DNA of 64,000 nucleotides from Eustoma russellianum (taxonomy: Eukaryota; Streptophyta; Magnoliopsida; Gentianales; Gentianaceae). Position numbers and translations under genes: made by a program. The stretch is from the NCBI GenBank assembly GCA_036186865.1, contig AP025053.1:9087261-9151260 (forward strand), in the 5' to 3' direction. Below, piece after piece: positions 57,776-64,000 of the stretch; the first letter of the stretch is position 1; every line of letters begins with the position of its first letter. The notes under the pieces were generated by a model. The model did not search any database. It saw nothing but the letters and a program-made list of their open reading frames with translations, and was not told the DNA's origin.

Positions 57776-59299
57776 ATGTCAAAAGGTGGTCGAGAAGGTT
57801 TGGGTGAGTCATCCAACCCACCACAACGCATGGTTACGCGTTCAGCTGCCCCAGAACAGGTTTCTCGGGTACATGAATCTCCAATGCCTAATCTTGATCC
57901 TGTCTCGGAAGCTTCAAAGGAAGTAAGGGAAAAGGCGATGAAATACGTTGCCGAAACCATGGAAATGTTCGAAGCCATGGTACGGCATCTCAAAGGCAAG
58001 CAGCCAGAGGTGCAAAATATGGAGGTAGATCCACCTCCTCCTCAGAGAGAAGTTTCACAAGGCTACTCTTCTAGACCGCATAAAGGATTTATGGCGGATG
58101 CTAGAAGACATAGTTTCAAAGCTCCAACCGTGGAGTCAGAGCATATGTCCAGACCTCACTTGAGTGTGAGGTCAAAGTCTTTAAAAAGCGTCCCCAGGGA
58201 CGAAGAAGTTCTTCGCAGGCCGAGAGCTTATTATGAAGACCACAGGCAAGAGTTTGTGCAAGCAGTCCAGGAAAGTCTTTTTTCTTGGGATATAGCAGAA
58301 TATTTGGCACCGAACAGCTTCAAGGTGCCAAAGATGGACACTTATGATGGGACCACAGACCCAACAGACCATCTCTTCCAGTTTCAAACGGCTATGAGTC
58401 TGAAACACATCCCAGACCCTTTGTGTTGCAAGACTTTCCCCTTATATTTAAGGGGAAAGGCCAGGAGATGGTTCCAAGAGCTTCCATCAAAATTTGTGAA
58501 GTCTTTTAAACAGCTGGCACAGAAGTTCAAGTCACAGTTTGTGTCCAGCACCCCATTTGTGAAGAACTCATCCCATCTAATGACCTTGAGACAAGGTCCA
58601 GACGAATCTGTGTTACAGTACATGCAACGTTTCTCAGACGAGTCACTGCAGGTCAGTGACAGAAATGAAGGCGTTAAAGCCGCGGCCTTCATTAATGGAC
58701 TTCGAGGTAGTCGCCTCTTCTCCCAACTGGCTGAAGAGGGACCTACAACTCTAAGAGAATTCTTAGAGAAAGCTCACCAGTTTGCCCGAGGAGAGGAGGC
58801 AAACAGGTTAAAGAGAGAAGGCGAGCATGCAGCCCGGCAAGAAAGACGACCTAGTTCAAAAAAGGAAGATCGGCGCCATGAAGGAAAAAACCGTGATCGG
58901 CACAGTGCGTTTGATCGTATAGGCGGTAAAGACAAAGGTGGTAGGGAGGGCTTACCACTGTTGGCCTCACAAGAATATATTCTGACCGTCATGGAAAAAG
59001 ATAGTCTGAGGACAGAACCAGAGCCTCTGAACGGGCCTAGGGTGAAAAGGAATCCTAAATACTATTGCCGCTACCATAGAGATATCGGGCATGATACTGA
59101 AGATTGCAGGCAGCTGGCTCAGGCTATTAAACGACTTATCAAACATGGACATTTAAAGCAGTTTTATGACCCTCGATCACGCTTGAACAACTGTCTGGAT
59201 TTCCACAGGTATCCCCAGAAAGACAAATGCCACCAGAGTCTCCACCTCGGCACCGCAGGGATGAGGATGATGGGGAACAGGGAAGGCGTGGGGCTGTAG
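57776..59299 (+). CDS. Tat-lineage gag
   Basis: An intact frame of 507 codons starts 76 bp after the LTR. After a charged N-terminal part, the Retrotrans_gag core covers about residues 180-345: DTYDGTTDPTDHLFQFQTAM, LYLRGKARRWFQEL, FKSQFVSS, LMTLRQGPDESVLQYMQRF and AFINGLRG. A Lys/Arg/Glu-rich linker leads to a Tat-type knuckle, YCRYHRDIGHDTEDC (about residues 423-437), then KRLIKHGHLKQF. The protein would form the virus-like particle and package RNA. It is the best-preserved retroelement frame in the window. The frame closes before the protease, which lies in another frame. Confidence 0.85.
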   Translation: MSKGGREGLGESSNPPQRMVTRSAAPEQVSRVHESPMPNLDPVSEASKEVREKAMKYVAETMEMFEAMVRHLKGKQPEVQNMEVDPPPPQREVSQGYSSRPHKGFMADARRHSFKAPTVESEHMSRPHLSVRSKSLKSVPRDEEVLRRPRAYYEDHRQEFVQAVQESLFSWDIAEYLAPNSFKVPKMDTYDGTTDPTDHLFQFQTAMSLKHIPDPLCCKTFPLYLRGKARRWFQELPSKFVKSFKQLAQKFKSQFVSSTPFVKNSSHLMTLRQGPDESVLQYMQRFSDESLQVSDRNEGVKAAAFINGLRGSRLFSQLAEEGPTTLREFLEKAHQFARGEEANRLKREGEHAARQERRPSSKKEDRRHEGKNRDRHSAFDRIGGKDKGGREGLPLLASQEYILTVMEKDSLRTEPEPLNGPRVKRNPKYYCRYHRDIGHDTEDCRQLAQAIKRLIKHGHLKQFYDPRSRLNNCLDFHRYPQKDKCHQSLHLGTAGMRMMGNREGVGL

Positions 59300-59314
59300 G
59301 TCAGCCCCAAGTCA

Positions 59315-60523
59315 ATGCTATTATATATACAATCTCACTCAGGCCAAGGAGCACTTAGTTCCTCAGGAATCTCATCAGATCCACCAGCTAAAAGAGCCAA
59401 GATGGCAAGAGAGCTGACTTATGGGCCAGAAGATCCCATTCCTCTAGACTCCAACAACACAGGCTTAGTGATAGAGCTGTGTGTGCACCTTCCTCCAGAT
59501 AAAGTTGTGCAAGTCCGACACGTTTATGTGGATACCGGTAGTGCTGTAAATATAATGTTTTATCGGGTATATTAGCAGCTTGGTTTACCCGATTCCTTGA
59601 TGAAACCGGTTACCTCGTCCTTGTATGGATTCACTGGAGCTACAGTGCAGCCAGCAGGTCTGGTCACGCTCAGCTGCAGTTTTGGCAAACCCCCTGCCTA
59701 TCGATGCATATGGATAGACTTTCTGGTCGTCAAGGACGTATCCCCATACAACGTCATATTGGGCCGGCCAGCCTTGGTGGCATTGGAGGCCATTGTATCA
59801 CCCTTGTATGTCAGCATGAAGTTTTCCACTCCAGGGGGAGTGGCTACTATCCAAGGTGATACACAAGTGGCACAGAGTTGCTACGCTATTGCCACTTAGG
59901 GGAATGAATCAGTTCAGCAAGTCAGTCTTGATGAACTGATACCTTCAGACGAGGAGCACTTACAATCGGATGATGCAATGCAGGACTTCGTCCTTGATCC
60001 GAGTAGACCTGAAAATGTTATAAAGATTGGGACCTGGATGCCATCTGAATTGCTAACTCAGCTGCAGGATCTGCTGAGAGAGTTCGCGATTATGTTCGCA
60101 TGGACTGCGGAGGACATGCCTGGGATACCTCCCCATTTGGCTGAACATAAACTAAATGTTGATCCTTTAGCAAAGCCAGTCAAGCAGAATAAACGGAACT
60201 TTGCTCCAGAGAGGAATAAGGTTATTGATGAGGAAGTCAAGAAATTGTTGGCTATAAAGTTCATTGTTGAAGTGCTTTTTCCAATCTGGTTGGCTAACCC
60301 AGTGGTGGTACCCAAACAAGACGAGTCCTGGAGAATGTGTATAGATTACACTGATCTCAACAAAGCATGTCCAAAAGATTGTTACTCACTCCCAAAAATC
60401 GACAGGCTAGTGGATTCAACACTTGGGCATGAAATCTTTGATTTCTTGGATGCCTTCAAAGGCTATCATCAGATCCTCGTGGCATTAGAAGATCAGGAAA
60501 AGACTGGTTTCATAACTGAATCA
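59315..60523 (+). pseudogene. Tat-lineage protease and partial reverse transcriptase
   Basis: The protease core VYVDTGSAVNIMFY lies at about 59525-59566. The frame then stops (TAG at 59573) in mid-domain and resumes with LPYNVILGRPALV-like text (PYNVILGRPAL near 59740) to 59899. Reverse transcriptase begins by 59978: KRNFAPERNKVIDEEVKKLL, NPVVVPKQDESWRMCIDYTD and LNKACPKDCYSLPKID, then the first catalytic Asp in FDFLDAFKGYHQI. It ends at TGFITE, before the YxDD motif. The last seven codons of the open frame (to 60544) come from the following repeat. Confidence 0.82.
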
Positions 60524-62588
60524 TGTAGAGAAAAAGGGGTTTGAGTGATTTACAAATACATGATTTAAATGTGCACAAAAATGAGCATGACAAAAATGTG
60601 TGCATGATACAAACGTATGCATCATATTTTGCTTGCCTTATTTAGCTCATATATAATGTTGCCGTACTGACGAGCCATGAAGCATTAAAGCTTACATTAT
60701 ATGGCAAACATTTGTTGTGTTTATACTATTTTCAGGTGCCAACAATAATGAACTAAACTAGTTCATTAAGTGAAGTACTTACTAAGTAGTTCATTAAAAA
60801 AAGCTACATTTGGAAAAGGCACAAAGGCAACAAGGCTAAGAAAGGAAAGTCTCCTCCTCCTCATTTATCACATATACACACCTACATATATAGAATTATA
60901 TATATTCAGATTTTTTGAAAAAGGCACGTACACATATATTCCAACGTACTACCGACACGTTATATATTTTACGTACGTACGTTAACGTCACACCACTATA
61001 CTTAACTCATATTTATGAGTATATTCAGGTCTTATATCATATGATATAAGACATGGTGATGACAAATTAAATACGACACGTTAAAAGGTTCTAAACCGAA
61101 GATTGTCGTATCGGACGAATACCGAAACTTCGCCAACATGTCACGTACTTGCCATAAATAGATGGCCAGCCCCTACATCTCAAAAATCATCAAAAATTTA
61201 GTGGGTTTGAGAATATTTTCAGCCAAAAATTCTTTCCATGTTGGCACACACAAATCACCACCACATTAAGGCCAAAATGTGAAGATTCCAATTTTAATTT
61301 TGTCACGTGTTAATGGCGTCACTTTAGACCAGCCAAGTGCTGAGAATTAAAGTTTATATTATATATATTATGTGTAACATAATATATATAACATGTGCAA
61401 AAAGTTGGAATTTAATTAGAGAAAAATCGGGTAATCGATAAATATCGAAAATTCGGTTTTCTACGTACACAACACATGGAATATTTCTGGCAAATCATAC
61501 GACACGTATCTAGACAATTTTTACATATGTCATACATCTTAAAGTGTTCTAGAAAATTAAATTAAGGGCTGATTGGAATATGACATGTGTGTATTATTAA
61601 ATGTGCACTATTTTATAAAGTTTGCAAAAATAAAATTCAGCACATGTATCTACACATTCCAACGCCTAGATCAGCTGAGTTAGAGCATATGTGGAGCTTT
61701 TTTGGCATCTTAATTGGCCAAGAATGAAGCATACAATGTTGGTGACAAAAAGAAAGGAACTATACAAGGTAACATTTCAAACTTTGTCACATTTATTACA
61801 CACGCTGAAAATTCAGCATGTGTAGTGATATGATGGCCGAAATTTTCAATGTATTGAGGCATATATTACTTCTTGAATTAAGTGGATTAATTTGAAGACA
61901 ATTTGAAAGTGTTTTGAATTAATTATGAAATTAAAATGGTGATATTTTTAATATCACACATGCTGAAAATTTCAGCATGTGTGTAATGTATAGTGACTGA
62001 AATTTAGTCCACATTTGTGTCTAACTTTTATTCCATACATGATGAGAATATTGAATACTAAATGTTGATTGAATTAGTCTTTGAATTCTTGGAATAAATC
62101 AATACAAAATAGGCAAGATTTTGAATAAGAGGTGGATGTTACACATGCTGAAATTTCAGCATGTGCAAGACTAAGTGTGGCCGATTTTTTCATCCTATTT
62201 TGGAGAAAATTGTCTTGCTTAATTTATGTGATGATCTTGTGAATTATGGCAATTATTCTATGTTGATTTTGACACATGTTTTGAGTGAAATATTCAGATT
62301 TTCCAAGTCATCAAATGATGACAACATTCAACCTATCATAAAGTGCCAAGTAAGCAAAGCTTAAGTGATCATCCAATGAGAAGGTGACAAGTAAGCAAGA
62401 CCATGTCACAATGATGTCTTACATTCTCCCAAGGACATAGAAGATAATTTTCAAGAGGAGAAGGACTCCAAGGGGGGCGGCCAACACATGTTAAAAAGAA
62501 GGAAGAAGAGCAAAAACAAGAACAAGAACAAGAGTTGCAAATTCAAAAGATCAAAAGTGTTCTAGCCTTCTTCTTCTACACTCTCTTT
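60524..62588 (+). repeat. LTR-like repeat, first of a head-to-tail pair
   Basis: It starts TGTAGAGAAAAAGGGGTTTG and reaches TTCTTCTACA at 62580, so TGTAGA/TCTACA are inverted termini. Eight bases later the next copy starts. No gene is seen. Contents: a perfect 20-bp palindrome at 61031-61050; three CACATGCTGAA..TTCAGCATGTG-type palindromes at about 61801-61822, 61955-61983 and 62142-62165; and a TATA-like CATAAATA at about 61154. An LTR with lost internal region fits best, but a large tandem repeat is also possible. Confidence 0.6.
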
Positions 62589-64000
62589 TGTAGAAAAAAA
62601 GGGGTTTGAGTGATTTTCAAATACATGATTTAAATGTGCACAAAAACAAACATAGCATAAACGTGCATGATATATATACATGTACGCATCATACATTGCT
62701 ATTACTTGCCTTATGAAGCTTATATATAATGTTGACGTACTAACGAGCCATGAAGCGTTAAAGCATACATCATATGGCAAACATTTGTTGTGTTTATACT
62801 ATTTTCAGATGCCACCATTAATGAACTAAACTAGTTCATTACGTGAAGTACTTAGTTTAATAAACTAAGTAGTTCATTAAAGGAAGCCACATTTGGAAAA
62901 GGCACAAAGGCAACAAGGCTAAGGAAGGAAAGTTTTCTCCTCCTCTCCTCTTTAATGATACGCCTATATACATATATACTACATATATTTTCAGATTTTT
63001 TGAAAAAGGCACATACACATGTATTCCAACGTACTACCGACACGTTATATATTTTACGTACATACATTAACGTCACACCACTATACTTAACTCATATTTA
63101 TGAGTATATTCAGGTCTTATATCATATGATATAAGATATGGTGATGACAAATTAAATACGACACGATAAAAGGTTCTAAACCGAAATTTGTCGTATCGGG
63201 CGAATACCGAAACTTCGCCAACGTGTCACGTACTTGCCATGAATAAATGGCCAGCCCCTATACATCAAAATGTGATGTAAATTTCGTGAACTTTACTAAA
63301 TAATCAGCCAAAAATACTTTCCATGTTGGCACACACAAATTACTCCACATTAAGGCCAAAATATGAAGATTCCAAGTTTAATTTTTGTCACATGTAAATG
63401 GTACCACTTTAGACCAGCCAAGTGCTGAGATTTGAAGTATATATTATATATATTATGTATAACATAATATATATAACATGTGCAAAAGTTGGAATTTAAA
63501 TTAGAGAAAAATCGGGTAATCGATAAATATCGAAAATTCGGTTTTCTACGCACACAACACATGGAACATTTTTGGTACATCATATGACACGTATCTAGAC
63601 ACTTTTTTACATATGATATACATCTTAAAGTGTTCTAGAAAATTAAATTAAGGGCTGATTGGAATATAACATGTGTGTATTATTAAATGTGCATTATTTA
63701 CAAAGTTAGCAAAAATAAATTTGAGCACATACACAAGCATTTCTAACGCCACCTACAGCTAAGATGGAGCTTATTTGGAGCCTTGTTGGCATATTGATTG
63801 GTCAAGGATCAATCATACAATGTTGGTGAATTGGAGAGAGAAGCTACAAATGGTAAGAATTCAAAATATATCTCACTTATATCACATGCTGAAATATTTC
63901 AGCATGCTACAAACAAGCTGGCCGATTTTGTCAATTAAATGAGTTATAATTTGTCATCTTTTATTGTGTGATTTGGAAGAAGAAATGGAAATGATTTGAA
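62589..64000 (+). repeat. LTR-like repeat, second copy, runs off the window
   Basis: It starts TGTAGAAAAAAAGGGGTTTG and follows the first copy with roughly 90 percent identity by eye. It keeps the 20-bp palindrome (63116-63135) and a 22-bp palindrome of the TGCTGAAA/TTTCAGCA type at 63885-63906. It contains an extra GTTTAATAAA-type hairpin segment at about 62855-62870 that the first copy lacks. Confidence 0.65.

Larger units (their letters stand above)
56819..60523 (+). mobile_element. Tat-lineage Ty3 element, 3' truncated
   Basis: A 5' LTR (56819-57699) is followed by a tRNA-type primer site (57701-57717), gag (57776-59299), protease and the first part of reverse transcriptase. The element stops after FITE at 60523, where a different repeat starts. 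The YxDD box, RNase H, integrase and 3' LTR are missing or beyond the window. The phrase GAGCGTCGGAGGG and then CCCCCTGGGACC in the LTR, and the gag type, are as in Tat/RIRE2-like elements. Confidence 0.8.

Noticed and set aside
57754..59152. Minus-strand frames opposite the Tat gag
   Set aside because: They are shadows of a well-supported gag reading frame.
1..64000. tRNA, rRNA or other structural RNA genes
   Set aside because: I saw no cloverleaf-like or rRNA-like stretch. The only tRNA-related sequences are primer binding sites and the SINE.

Overview
This window looks like plant nuclear DNA, most likely from a eudicot. It is AT-rich and contains superfamilies found together in plant genomes: Ty1/copia and Ty3 LTR retrotransposons with tRNA-iMet primer sites, an En/Spm (CACTA) DNA transposon, an L1-type LINE carrying an RNase H domain, and an Au-like SINE. 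I recognise no host gene, rRNA, tRNA or CRISPR array. Almost everything is transposon built on transposon, as in a gene-poor or pericentromeric region. All calls come from reading the sequence and its translations; no database search was run.

Left part (1-16372). An LTR-like repeat (1-1262 and 6541-7196) is split by a non-autonomous Ty3-type element on the minus strand (1263-6540, target duplication GATAA). Next comes a decayed Ty1/copia element (about 7197-13265). Its gag-pol is full of stops and frameshifts, and its only visible LTR (12093-13265) holds an Au-like SINE with a 16-bp target duplication. After an AT-rich gap (13266-15399) lies a minus-strand LINE fragment (15400-16372).

Centre (16373-55560). 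This is a five-layer nest. The outermost layer is an old solo LTR (16373-20525 plus 54920-55560, flanks CAGTC/CAGTA). Into it inserted a SIRE-like copia element (20526-54914, ATTAT). Into that inserted a minus-strand element with giant 4.2-4.3 kb LTRs and only 677 bp between them (23435-49486, GTATG). One of its LTRs received a 16.9-kb CACTA transposon (31011-47876, GTG). An intron of the second CACTA gene received an apparently full-length 6.4-kb LINE (37591-44011, about 13-bp duplication).

The CACTA element has a TNP2-type transposase gene (32964-36726), a Transposase_24-type second gene (36990-47173) and a small divergent ORF (31592-31924). All lie among dense arrays of CGTCGCTA/TAGCGACG motifs that are probably transposase-binding sites. 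The two large genes carry frameshifts; the small ORF does not.

Right part (55561-64000). About 1.25 kb with no recognisable gene precedes a Tat-lineage Ty3 element (56819-60523: LTR, primer site, gag, protease, partial reverse transcriptase). It is cut off at the start of a head-to-tail pair of roughly 2.06-kb LTR-like repeats (60524-62588 and 62589-64000) that contain recurrent perfect palindromes.
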